The notes under the pieces are model-generated. The model worked only from the letters and a program-made list of their open reading frames with translations, did no database searches and was not told the DNA's origin. A stretch of 64,000 bases of DNA from JAJXZP01 sp963787185. GTDB lineage: Bacteria; Spirochaetota; Spirochaetia; Treponematales; Rectinemataceae. Where the stretch lies: assembly GCA_963787185.1 (NCBI GenBank), contig CAWBCC010000019.1, forward strand, positions 1 to 64,000, written 5' to 3'. Position 1 is the first letter of the stretch, and each line of letters begins with the position of its first letter. The translations under genes and the position numbers were made by a program. This document shows positions 35,205-43,493 of the stretch, one piece after another.

Positions 35205-35410
35205 GCGTGCTTCCCATAACGATTGTCGAAGGGATATGGAATACGGTGAGAAACCGTAGCGGTCCCGCCACTGTAATCGGGGATGGAATCGACGCGCTCT
35301 TCGGTAGGAAGAGCATCCATTGCGGCGGAAAGCCGCGAGAAGGAGTCGATGAGCCAGACGATCCGAGAGCCAGGATACAGCCCTTCGATCGATTCTTCGC
35401 GGATGGAGGC
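35205..35410 (+). promoter_or_regulatory. Cobalamin riboswitch upstream of cbiM
   Basis: The plus strand shows GGGATATGGAATACGGTGAG, AAACCG, then GCGGTCCCGCCACTGTAA (35231-35276), which is the B12-element core, and the distal GAGAGCCAGGATAC (35365-35378). A possible -35 box TTGACA is at 35180-35185, but no good -10 follows, so the promoter is uncertain. The element precedes cbiM by about 150 bases and should shut off cobalt uptake when cobalamin is abundant. Ends are estimated. Confidence 0.88.
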
Positions 35411-35553
35411 CTCGTTATGAATATAACCTGAGCTCAATTCTCAATCTCATCACCCAACTTTCTTGCTCATGTCTCTCAGCGATAGGGTGCCCATCAATTG
35501 GTGGTGGCAGCGTGCTGAGTTCGCATCAACGACTACCGTTTTGGAAGGTTATC

Positions 35554-36336
35554 ATGCCCAAAAGAAGGAGAATCGTCCTTTTTCTCATCGTGCTCATTAG
35601 TGCCATATCGACGCCGGCCCTTTTCGCCATGCACATTGAAGATGGGATTCTGCCCCCATTGGCCTGGGGAGGATGGTTCGCCGTCACGGCTGTCTTTCTA
35701 TTTTTCGGTTTCCGGGAGATACGCGGAAGAATCAAAGAGAATCTGCATTACAAGCCCTTTCTCGCCATGGTGGGCGTGGCCGTGTTCATCATATCGTGTA
35801 TGCACATTCCGGTGCCCGTGACCGGTTCCTGCTCCCACCCCTGCGGCACGCCCCTGGCGGCGATCATCGTCGGACCCTTCGCCACCGTGGTCATCTCGGT
35901 CATAGTCCTCTTCTTCCAGGCTCTCTTCCTGGGTCATGGAGGGATCACGACCATCGGCGCGAACACCGTCTCCATGGGCATCGTGGGAGGCATCTCGGGG
36001 TTCCTTGTCTGGAAGCTTTGCCGGGCGCTGCGCGGCCCCATCTGGCTGGCCGCCGGGCTCGCCGGTCTCATCGGAGATCTCGCCACCTATCTCGCGAGCG
36101 CATTCGAGCTGGCCTTGAGTCTGCACGGAGCCACACCTCTATTCACCCAATGGATGATCTTCTTCGCGGGTTACGGCCCTACGCAATTGCCGCTCGCCGC
36201 GGGTGAAGCCGTTTTCTCCGCAGCGGTCCTGGGGTCTATGGCCGCCCGGCGCCCGGATCTCCTGCCCGGAGTCCTCGCGGTCGGCGTCAAGGGAGTGTCG
36301 AAAAAGGCTATGGAGCCTTTTTCGACACTCCCTTGA
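35554..36336 (+). CDS. cbiM: Cobalt ECF transporter substrate-specific component CbiM
   Basis: A 260-residue membrane protein that binds and admits Co2+. After a cleavable-looking leader comes AMHIEDGILPPLAW, placing the Met-His metal ligand at the mature N-terminus as the family requires. Further marks: SCMHIPVPVTGSCSHPCGTPL (about residues 85-105), LFFQALFLGHGGITTIGANT (about 130-150) and a late YGPTQLPLAAGEA. GGAAGG precedes the ATG; ATG 35512 is less likely. Oddly, the last 16 or so codons, including the stop, are encoded by a 48-base perfect palindrome (36288-36335), so the normal C-terminus has been replaced or extended by a repeat. Confidence 0.9.
   Translation: MPKRRRIVLFLIVLISAISTPALFAMHIEDGILPPLAWGGWFAVTAVFLFFGFREIRGRIKENLHYKPFLAMVGVAVFIISCMHIPVPVTGSCSHPCGTPLAAIIVGPFATVVISVIVLFFQALFLGHGGITTIGANTVSMGIVGGISGFLVWKLCRALRGPIWLAAGLAGLIGDLATYLASAFELALSLHGATPLFTQWMIFFAGYGPTQLPLAAGEAVFSAAVLGSMAARRPDLLPGVLAVGVKGVSKKAMEPFSTLP
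36288..36335. repeat. Dispersed hairpin repeat, copy 3 (48-base perfect palindrome)
   Basis: A 22-base perfect stem beginning CAAGGGAGTGTCGAAAAAGG, loop ATGG, and full complement ending TCCCTTG. It covers the last codons and stop of cbiM. The core is the same as in copies 1 and 2 with compensating changes (TTG to TCG and CAA to CGA on both arms), which argues that the folded structure is under selection. It would attenuate transcription between cbiM and the rest of its operon. Confidence 0.88.
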
Positions 36337-36411
36337 AAGCCCCGCGGACCTTCGGTTGAAATACCCGAAGCAGTTCGCCACCCTACCGGAACGAGCATGG
36401 AGGGAAAGCGC

Positions 36412-36771
36412 ATGAAAGCCGGCGATGCAGGCATCGCGCCCGCGAAAACCGACAAGCTGTTGGACGGATTTACCAGGACGATGCTGATCGTGATGTTCCT
36501 GATACTCGCCGCCATTTTCGGATCCGCGAAATACATGACCGAGCACAAGATGGCGGCCGGAGGCACGGACGATGCGGTCAACGATCTGGCCACGGGCGCC
36601 ACGAAGCTCCAGCACCATCCCTTCATCGAACTGCCGGGCGATGCGGAGGTGGGTGCCTTTTCGGTGGCGAATTTCTTCGCGGGCATGATCGTCGGCCACT
36701 ATTGGCAGAAGCTCTTCGCCAAAAAGGATACTCCCCCGAGCCCCGGCGAGACCGAAGCCCGGGTACGATAA
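36412..36771 (+). CDS. CbiN-like accessory protein of the cobalt transporter
   Basis: A 119-residue protein with one strong membrane helix (TMLIVMFLILAAIFGSAKYM), a short outside stretch and a second, weaker helix around NFFAGMIVGHYWQKLF. This two-helix layout and the position directly after cbiM match CbiN, but the loop lacks the acidic pattern of classical CbiN and carries HHPFIELPGDAEVGAFS instead, so it may be a distinct accessory family. GGAGGG seven bases upstream supports ATG 36412 over 36397. It would assist CbiM in cobalt loading. Confidence 0.6.
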   Translation: MKAGDAGIAPAKTDKLLDGFTRTMLIVMFLILAAIFGSAKYMTEHKMAAGGTDDAVNDLATGATKLQHHPFIELPGDAEVGAFSVANFFAGMIVGHYWQKLFAKKDTPPSPGETEARVR

Positions 36772-36773
36772 TC

Positions 36774-37565
36774 GTGAAGCGACGCGCGGCGAGTACGGGC
36801 GGCTTTCTCATGCGCGTGGACGGGCGAGTGAAAACCCCGCTCTTCCTGCTGGCCATCATCGCGGCCTGCCTCCTCGAGCACTGGTTTCTCGCGGCCGCTC
36901 TCTGGCTCTTCGGTCTCCTCGCGCTGTTCGGCATGCGCCTGCCGTTGCGGAAGATCTTCGTCCGCCTGTCGGCGCCCTTCGCCGTCGCATGGTTCGTCCT
37001 TCTCACCGTCATGTTCACGAACGGCGGGCATCCCGTCTGGAGTCTGTCCCTGGGCGGGCTCCGGATTTTCGTATACAGGGAAGGCCTCATGCGGGGCCTT
37101 CTGATAATGCTCCGGATAATGTCGGCGGTCACGCTGGCCCAGGTGCTTTCGCTCAGCACATCGATGGACACGATACTGGAGAGTCTCAGATTGTACAAAG
37201 TCCCCGGTCTGCTCATCGATGTGGCTGCGATGATGTACCGCTATATCGCCATCATCGAAGAGCGGTCGCGCAACCTTCATCGCGCGCTACAGAGCCGCAT
37301 GGGCGACGACGCGTCCTGGACGAGACGCGTCGGTGACATAGGCAAAATGGCCGGTTCCATCCTGATCGGCTCCATCGATCGGAGTACGAGGATTTATCAG
37401 GCGATGCTCTCGCGGGGCTATGAGGAGGACGGCGAGAATGTCGCTTTCTTCACGACGCGGGTCTCCCCGAGAGACCGGCGTCTCGAAATCGCCGGGATAC
37501 TGTCCATCGTCGCCTTGGTATGCCTCGATCTCTCGATCCCGCGAGGAACGGTGACATGGAACTGA
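36774..37565 (+). CDS. cbiQ: Cobalt ECF transporter transmembrane component CbiQ
   Basis: A 263-residue EcfT/CbiQ protein. After a short basic start it has four to five helices (LFLLAIIAACLLEHWFLAAA and others), then the two short coupling motifs of the family: the region DTILESLRLYKVPGLLIDVA with MMYRYIAIIEE, and later YQAMLSRGYEED, matching the A-R-G signatures that touch the ATPase. A final helix is near the C-terminus. GTG 36774 follows the previous stop by two bases; ATG 36810 is an alternative. It overlaps cbiO by ten bases. Confidence 0.85.
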   Translation: MKRRAASTGGFLMRVDGRVKTPLFLLAIIAACLLEHWFLAAALWLFGLLALFGMRLPLRKIFVRLSAPFAVAWFVLLTVMFTNGGHPVWSLSLGGLRIFVYREGLMRGLLIMLRIMSAVTLAQVLSLSTSMDTILESLRLYKVPGLLIDVAAMMYRYIAIIEERSRNLHRALQSRMGDDASWTRRVGDIGKMAGSILIGSIDRSTRIYQAMLSRGYEEDGENVAFFTTRVSPRDRRLEIAGILSIVALVCLDLSIPRGTVTWN

Positions 37566-38410
37566 TAGAACTCGAGAATGTCGGCTATTCCTACGGCGAG
37601 GAAAGGCCGGCGCTGCGAAACATCGACATGTCCATCCGCCAGGGTCAGAAGGTGGCGATCCTGGGCCCGAACGGAGCTGGAAAATCTACCCTCTTTCATC
37701 TCCTCAACGGACTGATCTCTCCCGAGTCCGGTACCGTCACCGTCGACGGTCTCGAGGTTCGCCGGGAAAACCTGAGACGGATCCGCCGCTCGGTCGGCCT
37801 GGTCTTTCAGGACCCCGACGATCAGCTTTTCAATTCGACCGTGCGACAGGAGATCGCCTACGGCCCGGTCAACATGGGCGTCGAGGGAAAGGAATTGAAA
37901 GAAAGCGTGGACTGGGCGCTCGACCGGGTGGGGATGAAGAGTTTCGACGATCGGAGTCCCCAGAGCCTCAGCGGCGGAGAGAAAAAAAGAATCGCCATCG
38001 CCAGCGTCCTCGTCATGAAGCCGAAGATCCTCGTCCTCGACGAGCCCACCGCCGCGCTCGATCCCCGCGGCGCGAGCCGGCTCATCGATCTGCTCAATGA
38101 AATCCATCGGGAGCTCGGCATGACGCTGCTCTTCGCCACCCACGATGTCGACAGCGTGCCTCTGCTCGCCGACCACGTCTATCTCTTGAGCGAAGGCGAG
38201 ATCGTACTCGGCGGGACGAGCGACGAGGTCTTCGCGCATAAGGACCTCCTCCGCAAGATCGATCTCCGGCTCCCGAGGGTCGCCCATCTGGCGGAGCTGC
38301 TCGCGCGCGACGGTTTCCTGGCGATCGGAAAGCTGCCCCTGACCATAGGGGGGGCGAAGTCCGCCATAGAGGACCGTGGAGATCGCCCTTTGATCGGCGT
38401 CGACTCATGA
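37556..38410 (+). CDS. cbiO: Cobalt ECF transporter ATPase CbiO
   Basis: A 284-residue ABC ATPase energising CbiMNQ. Walker A ILGPNGAGKSTLFHLLNG (about residue 34), Q-loop VGLVFQDPDDQLFN with the DPDDQLF typical of ECF ATPases, signature LSGGEKKRIAIA, Walker B ILVLDEPTAALDPRG and switch ATHDVD. The tail beyond residue 220 is the usual ECF C-terminal extension. GAGG precedes the ATG at 37556, which lies inside the end of cbiQ. The fusion gene follows after 12 bases, making it part of the same transcript. Confidence 0.92.
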   Translation: MELIELENVGYSYGEERPALRNIDMSIRQGQKVAILGPNGAGKSTLFHLLNGLISPESGTVTVDGLEVRRENLRRIRRSVGLVFQDPDDQLFNSTVRQEIAYGPVNMGVEGKELKESVDWALDRVGMKSFDDRSPQSLSGGEKKRIAIASVLVMKPKILVLDEPTAALDPRGASRLIDLLNEIHRELGMTLLFATHDVDSVPLLADHVYLLSEGEIVLGGTSDEVFAHKDLLRKIDLRLPRVAHLAELLARDGFLAIGKLPLTIGGAKSAIEDRGDRPLIGVDS

Positions 38411-38422
38411 ACAGGAGTCTCC

Positions 38423-40276
38423 ATGGCAAGATCATATAAAGCCTTTAGGGTGGGGACAATCGAGAACGGCCTCGCTCTCATGCGGACAGGAAGCGTGATC
38501 GATGCCATCGAGGCCTCGCTTCCCGTCGGGTTTACGCTCCAACCGGTCCCTTTTCCCTCTCCCGGAGACCGCTCACGCGCGATGGCTTCGGGCGAGATCG
38601 ACTGCGCGGTGCAGAGAGTCGAGGATCTGCTTGACCCGGTGCCGGAAGAGCTGGACTGGTGCTGGCTTCCCCGGCTGGAATATCAGCGCGGCGCGATCGC
38701 CCCGGCCGCGGACCGCTTCCCCGCGGACATTCCGTCCGAAGGACGGGGGAGGCTGGCGATCACCTTCAAGGCCGGCGACGGCCGCTTCCTGCGCCTGCGC
38801 AGCCTTTTTGTCAGGGCGGTCATCTTCGTGGGTGCGGGCGCGGGAAGCGCCGATCTCTGCACGGTCGCAGGCCTGCGCGAGCTGCGGCGGGCCGAAGTCT
38901 GCATCCACGATTCCCTCCTCGACCCCTCCCTCCTCGACGCCCTGCCGCCGGGTTCGAAGCTCATCGACGTCGGCAAGCGCTGCGGCCGGCACGGTCTCGG
39001 ACAGGCCGAAATATCGCGGCTGATCTCGGTCGAAGCCCGCAGGGGCTACCGCGTCGTCCGGCTCAAGGGCGGGGATCCCGGCATATTCGGCAGACTGGCT
39101 GAGGAGATAGAGACCCTCGACGAGCTCCATCTCCCCTACCGCGTCCTTCCCGGCGTGAGCAGCCTCGCCGCGGCCACGACGGCGACGGGCATCCTGCTGA
39201 CGCGTCGAGGAGTCTCGCGCGGCTTCTGCGCGGTGACGCCGCGCCAGGCCGGCGGCGGCATCGCTTCCGTGGCCAGGGACGCGCGGGGCGAGCTCCCCAT
39301 CGTCGTATTCATGGGGGTAACGATAGCCCGCGAGATAGCGACCCGGCTGGTCGCCGACGGAACGCCGCCGGACACTCCGGCCGCGCTGGTCTTCGGCGCG
39401 GGCAGCGACGAGGAATCGATAGTCCGCGGCGTGCTGTCCGACATAGGCGCGGCCGCCGAGGCGGAAGCCGAAGAACGGCCGGGGCTTCTCGTCGTCGGAG
39501 AGGTCGCGCGCTATCGCTTCAATCGCGGATGGGGCGCGCTCGGGGGACGGTCCGTGCTTCTCACGTGCAGCGACGCCCTTCAGGACGAGGCGGCCGGGCT
39601 CGTGGCGGATTTAGGCGGACTTCCGCTCCGGCGTCCCCTGATCCGACTCGCGCCGAGGGCCGAGGCGGCGGAGCGCATCGCGCTCATGCGCGGCTGCGAC
39701 TGGCTCATATTTACGTCCGCCCCGGCCGCACGCCTCTTCGGCCGGCTCGCGAGGGAGGCGCGCATCGACCTCCGCCGTCTGCCCAAGGTCATGGCCTGCG
39801 GTCCCGGCACGGCGAGGGAGTTCGAGGCGCTGGGCTTCGCGCCCGACTCGGTCCACGCGCCGCCCTCGGGCGCCGCGGAAGCGGCGGCCGCGCGTATCGC
39901 GAGCGGCGAGCGCGCGCTGCGGCTGCGATCCGACAGGGCGGGAGACGAGTTCGCCGCCGAGCTCGGCCGGCTCGGTGTCGAGGCGGACGACTGCGTGCTC
40001 TATTTCACCGAAACGATACGGTACGATCGTTTACCTCATTTCGAGGCGGCATTCTTCGCGAGCGCCTGCGCCGTCGAAGCCTTCGAAGAGCAGTGGGGCG
40101 TCGCTGCACTGAGGGGTAAAATGGTTGCCGCAAGCGGCGGCCCCGCGGTCGAAGCGCTCGGCGCCCGGGGTATTTCGGCGGACGCCTCGGGTATGGAGTC
40201 TACGATCGACTCCGGCCTACACGGCTTGGCAAGCCTCTGCGTCGCGCAATCCCTATGGGGCGAAACGATCCGATGA
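38423..40276 (+). CDS. Three-part tetrapyrrole enzyme: truncated HemC-like domain, CobA-type SUMT, HemD
   Basis: A 617-residue protein with three sections. Residues about 1-125 resemble the N-terminal domain of porphobilinogen deaminase: FRVGTIENGLAL, PSPGDRSRAMASGEIDCAVQ, then RVEDLLDPVPEELDW and RLEYQRGAI, where HemC has its GEIDxAVHSxKD motif; the rest of HemC, including the cofactor Cys domain, is absent. Residues 131-370 are uroporphyrinogen-III C-methyltransferase: FVGAGAGSADLCTVAGLREL, RLKGGDPGIFGRLAEE, YRVLPGVSSLAAATTATGI, FMGVTIA. Residues 375-617 are HemD-like, with DWLIFTSAPAARLFG and MVAASGGPAVEALGARGI. It would close and methylate the ring to precorrin-2. GGAG lies six bases before ATG. 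The HemC-like part may be regulatory or vestigial. Confidence 0.8.
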   Translation: MARSYKAFRVGTIENGLALMRTGSVIDAIEASLPVGFTLQPVPFPSPGDRSRAMASGEIDCAVQRVEDLLDPVPEELDWCWLPRLEYQRGAIAPAADRFPADIPSEGRGRLAITFKAGDGRFLRLRSLFVRAVIFVGAGAGSADLCTVAGLRELRRAEVCIHDSLLDPSLLDALPPGSKLIDVGKRCGRHGLGQAEISRLISVEARRGYRVVRLKGGDPGIFGRLAEEIETLDELHLPYRVLPGVSSLAAATTATGILLTRRGVSRGFCAVTPRQAGGGIASVARDARGELPIVVFMGVTIAREIATRLVADGTPPDTPAALVFGAGSDEESIVRGVLSDIGAAAEAEAEERPGLLVVGEVARYRFNRGWGALGGRSVLLTCSDALQDEAAGLVADLGGLPLRRPLIRLAPRAEAAERIALMRGCDWLIFTSAPAARLFGRLAREARIDLRRLPKVMACGPGTAREFEALGFAPDSVHAPPSGAAEAAAARIASGERALRLRSDRAGDEFAAELGRLGVEADDCVLYFTETIRYDRLPHFEAAFFASACAVEAFEEQWGVAALRGKMVAASGGPAVEALGARGISADASGMESTIDSGLHGLASLCVAQSLWGETIR

Positions 40277-40332
40277 CCCCATCTTCGACGGATTCCGATA
40301 GTCGCGCTTGAAGGTCGCGCCGGCGAGAAATG

Positions 40333-41634
40333 CTAGCCGAACAGGTGCTCCGCCGCCTCGTCGAACAGCTCCTCGAAGGCCGCGCGCACCGCTACCCCTC
40401 CCAGGGGATCGAAGGGCGCGACGTGCGTGCAGGTTCGTGGAAGGTCGAAGAAGGTCGGCGCGACGCCCGTGCCCTCGAAGAAGTCGACGATCGCCGCCTT
40501 CGGCATCACATCGTCGCCCGTCAACGAGGCTACCCGCGTGGCGCCGTCGGAGAATACGGAGCGACGATTCGTCTGCGGATGGCGAGGATCGACCATGGCT
40601 CGGCAGGCTCTCCCCTCGGGAGTATCGACGAGCGCGGCGAGGTCGGCGTCGCGGCGCAGCTCCGTCTCGAGATCGTGGACCCAGAAATCGATGATCCGCT
40701 CGTGCGCTCGAGAGTCCATGATATACTTCGACACCGGGGTCATCGCGGAGAGGAAAGGGCCGCCGCAGAAGAGGAAACGCTTGCCTGCGCTCGCGAAACT
40801 CGCGTCGGCGAGGGAAAGGCACTGCAGGAGGTAGGCGCCTATCGAGTAGCCGAAGAAGCCCAGGGTCGCGTCGGAGGCGATCCCCGGCAGCTCTCCCGAA
40901 CGGATGGCCGCGAGGAGGTCGCCGAGGTCCCGCGCGGCCATGAGGCCCGAGAGATAGAAGCGGCCGGGGGCCTCGTCGAGGCGCTCCGAGATGGCGGCAT
41001 TGGCCATCGAAGACTGTTTGAGCCCGGGATAGCGGGCGATGCGGTCCCTCGAGACGCCGCGCATGATGCCGAAGCTCGCCCAGCTCGCGGGCGATCGATC
41101 CATATGGAAGGCGATGGGAAAGAGGATGACGGAGCAGCGCGCCTTATCGGCGATAGCCTGAGCCCAGGGCCGGTACTTGTCCCAGCTGCGCTCGTTGAGC
41201 CCGTGGAGAAGGACGCAGGCCCTGTCGAGGACTTCTCCGCTCCGCGCGTCCGCGGGCCGCGCTATGGGGCAGCGGATGCGCTTGTTCTCGGCGATCGACC
41301 TGTCCGGCGCGGCGAGCGCGGAAAAGCCTTCGGCGGACCGGGCCTCGCGCGGCCCTCCCGAAGCCTCGCCGGGATCGTAGGAAGAAAGGACACCGGCATG
41401 AGCGGACTCCCAGCCGAACTCGGTCTCGGTCGCGGTGAAAGGACGCAATGTCTGAACCATAGCAAAAACCTCCGCGTGAACGGAAGCTTCGACATGGAGG
41501 AGCCGTCTGCGGTTGCACCGCCCCGACGCCGCGATCAAAATCTCTTCGCCGCGCGATGGCGAGGGAGAGGCGCCATGGAAGGAGGGCGGGATGAGGGAAC
41601 TCGCGACCTGCGCTTCGTTTTTCATCCGCTTCAT
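40333..41634 (-). CDS. Alpha/beta-hydrolase-fold protein (DUF6051-like)
   Basis: A 433-residue protein with a hydrolase core in its middle: CVLLHGLNERSWDKYRPWA (oxyanion HG, about residue 148), ILFPIAFHMDRSPASWASFG and nucleophile elbow LGFFGYSIGAYL near residue 265. The nucleophile would be Ser in GYSIG; an Asp and His could come from DFFEGTGVAPTFFD and CTHVAPFDPLGG near the C-terminus. The overall pattern recalls DUF6051 proteins, whose function is unknown to me. The start ATG 41634 overlaps the SulP stop as ATGA, so the two are co-translated; a start nine bases later is possible. No signal peptide is seen. Confidence 0.6.
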   Translation of the reverse strand: MKRMKNEAQVASSLIPPSFHGASPSPSRGEEILIAASGRCNRRRLLHVEASVHAEVFAMVQTLRPFTATETEFGWESAHAGVLSSYDPGEASGGPREARSAEGFSALAAPDRSIAENKRIRCPIARPADARSGEVLDRACVLLHGLNERSWDKYRPWAQAIADKARCSVILFPIAFHMDRSPASWASFGIMRGVSRDRIARYPGLKQSSMANAAISERLDEAPGRFYLSGLMAARDLGDLLAAIRSGELPGIASDATLGFFGYSIGAYLLQCLSLADASFASAGKRFLFCGGPFLSAMTPVSKYIMDSRAHERIIDFWVHDLETELRRDADLAALVDTPEGRACRAMVDPRHPQTNRRSVFSDGATRVASLTGDDVMPKAAIVDFFEGTGVAPTFFDLPRTCTHVAPFDPLGGVAVRAAFEELFDEAAEHLFG

Positions 41635-43319
41635 TCGACTGGCGGCACGTCCTTCCGGTACCGTTCGAGCACCGCATCCAAGGTCGGGAAGAAGGCCTCC
41701 GGGCCGAACAGGTCGATGAGCCCGGACCGCTTGAACTCCGCCTGCACTGCGTCCACCAGCTCGCAAAACACGATCCGGATCCCTTTCGCCGCTTCGATAC
41801 CGTGGAGCGTGCGAAGGGCCTCGGCCGCGGTAAAGTCCACGTCGTTCACCGCCGCCATGTCGATGCAGAACCTGGACAGGGAGGGGGCCGCCTTCGCGAC
41901 CAGTTCATCGACGTCCCGGCGGAGCACGTGCGCGTTCGCGTAATACATGTTGTGCAGGAAGCGGTAGACGATGAGTCCGGGATCGGCCTGTTGGATCGTT
42001 TCGACTTTTCGCTGCCTCCAGCCTTCCTGGCCATGCACGAGCAGAACGTTTTTGACCAGGTAGCCGTGCCGCGTATGGACCACGAGCGATAGGACGATCG
42101 CGAGGAGTATGCTCTGCTCGACGCCTACGAAGATCACCGCCAGCGCGGTGATCACCGCCACCCAGAACTCGTAGGGTCGCTCCGCGAAGACTTTCCTCAT
42201 TCCCCGGAAATCTATCAATTCCACCCCGATCAGAAAGACCACCGCCGAAAGAACCGCCGTCGGGAGGAGCGAAAGAGGGCCGGTGAGGAAGAGCAGTACC
42301 CCCAGGACGAGGATGCAGGCGGCGATCTGCGCGACCTGGCTGGTGCCGCCGGCGCTGTCCACCATCTGAGTCTTGGTCGGACTTCCGTTCACGACGAAGG
42401 TTCCCGAAAGCCCCGCTCCTATGTTCGCCAATCCCAAACCGACAAGATCGACGTTCTCGCTGAAACTCTCGTTGGACCGCTCGGCATAGGCGCGCGAGGT
42501 GGCGGCGCTTTGCGTGAGGATGACCACGAACATCGCGAAGGCAACGGGGATGAGCTTCTCGATCAGCGGCCAGCTCCAGACGATCTCCGGCACTCCTATC
42601 TTGGGCAAGCCGGTCGGAATCGCACCGAGAACGGACAGTCCGAGGCTCTGAAGACGGAAGACCCGGGTCGCTACGATGCTCCCCATGACCGCGAGCAAGG
42701 CGCCGGGAATCCTTTTCGAGATCCGGCGCAAGCCGACGATGATCGCGAGCACGCCGATCGAGATAGCCGTGGTGATGCCCGACAGACCGCCGATCTCCCG
42801 TGCCAGGACGCTCGCCTGGGCGACTGCTCCCCCATGCCCCCCTCCCGGCAGGCCGAGCATGCCGGAAAGTGATCCCAGAGCGACTTGTACGCCGACTCCG
42901 GACAGGAAACCGATGAGTACCGTCCGTGAAAGAAAGTTCGCCAGGAAGCCGAGGCGGGCCAGGCGGGCCAGAAACAGGAAAGCCGCCGACATCAGCGCGA
43001 GAATGCCCGCCAGAGCCAGCCATTCCTTGGACTCGGGCACGGCCATTCCCGCTATGCCCGCAGCCAGGATGGCGGCAGTCGCCGAGTCCGCAGCCACCAC
43101 GAGATGCCGCGACGAACCGAAGATGGCGAAAAGGGCCGTCGGAATCAACATGGTGTACAGACCGGTAATTACGGGCGTACCCGAGATCCTCGTGTAGCCC
43201 ATCACCTCCGGAATCGCCAGCGCTGCCAGCGTGATCCCCGCGAACATGTTGACCGATAGGGAAGCCTTGGCGCCGCGCAACCCCTGGAGCATCGGAAGCC
43301 CGTTTCCTTCTTTTGCCAC
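41631..43319 (-). CDS. SulP-family anion transporter with STAS domain
   Basis: A 562-residue SulP (SLC26-type) transporter. The membrane part (about residues 20-410) carries ITLAALAIPEVMGYTRISG and PVITGLYTMLIPTALFAIFG, the SulP signature, GSSRHLVVAADSATAAILA, and VNGSPTKTQMVDSAGGTSQVA late. Residues 440-560 form a cytoplasmic STAS domain (FCIDMAAVNDVDFTAAEALR). Members carry sulfate, bicarbonate or dicarboxylates; the ion here is not predictable. The gene is first of a two-gene unit with the hydrolase. The ATG at 43319 is followed by an amphipathic stretch as usual. Confidence 0.88.
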   Translation of the reverse strand: MAKEGNGLPMLQGLRGAKASLSVNMFAGITLAALAIPEVMGYTRISGTPVITGLYTMLIPTALFAIFGSSRHLVVAADSATAAILAAGIAGMAVPESKEWLALAGILALMSAAFLFLARLARLGFLANFLSRTVLIGFLSGVGVQVALGSLSGMLGLPGGGHGGAVAQASVLAREIGGLSGITTAISIGVLAIIVGLRRISKRIPGALLAVMGSIVATRVFRLQSLGLSVLGAIPTGLPKIGVPEIVWSWPLIEKLIPVAFAMFVVILTQSAATSRAYAERSNESFSENVDLVGLGLANIGAGLSGTFVVNGSPTKTQMVDSAGGTSQVAQIAACILVLGVLLFLTGPLSLLPTAVLSAVVFLIGVELIDFRGMRKVFAERPYEFWVAVITALAVIFVGVEQSILLAIVLSLVVHTRHGYLVKNVLLVHGQEGWRQRKVETIQQADPGLIVYRFLHNMYYANAHVLRRDVDELVAKAAPSLSRFCIDMAAVNDVDFTAAEALRTLHGIEAAKGIRIVFCELVDAVQAEFKRSGLIDLFGPEAFFPTLDAVLERYRKDVPPVE

Positions 43320-43493
43320 TGTGCACTCCGTCGGGTGACCCGATCCGTCTCGATTCGCTTCTTATTTACTCCCGTTTTTCCCCGGCGTCAATCTTGTGTG
43401 CACCCCGCGACTGCATTATCGTTATGTGGTAGCACACGAGGTTCTCTGCGCAATCGCCGAATCGCCGGTCAGCGCGATGTTAGGAGGATATCG

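Noticed and set aside
35180..35208. Promoter for the cbiM riboswitch transcript
   Set aside because: The TTGACA is good but the hexamer at the right distance (TAGCGT) is poor, so I mention it only in the riboswitch entry.
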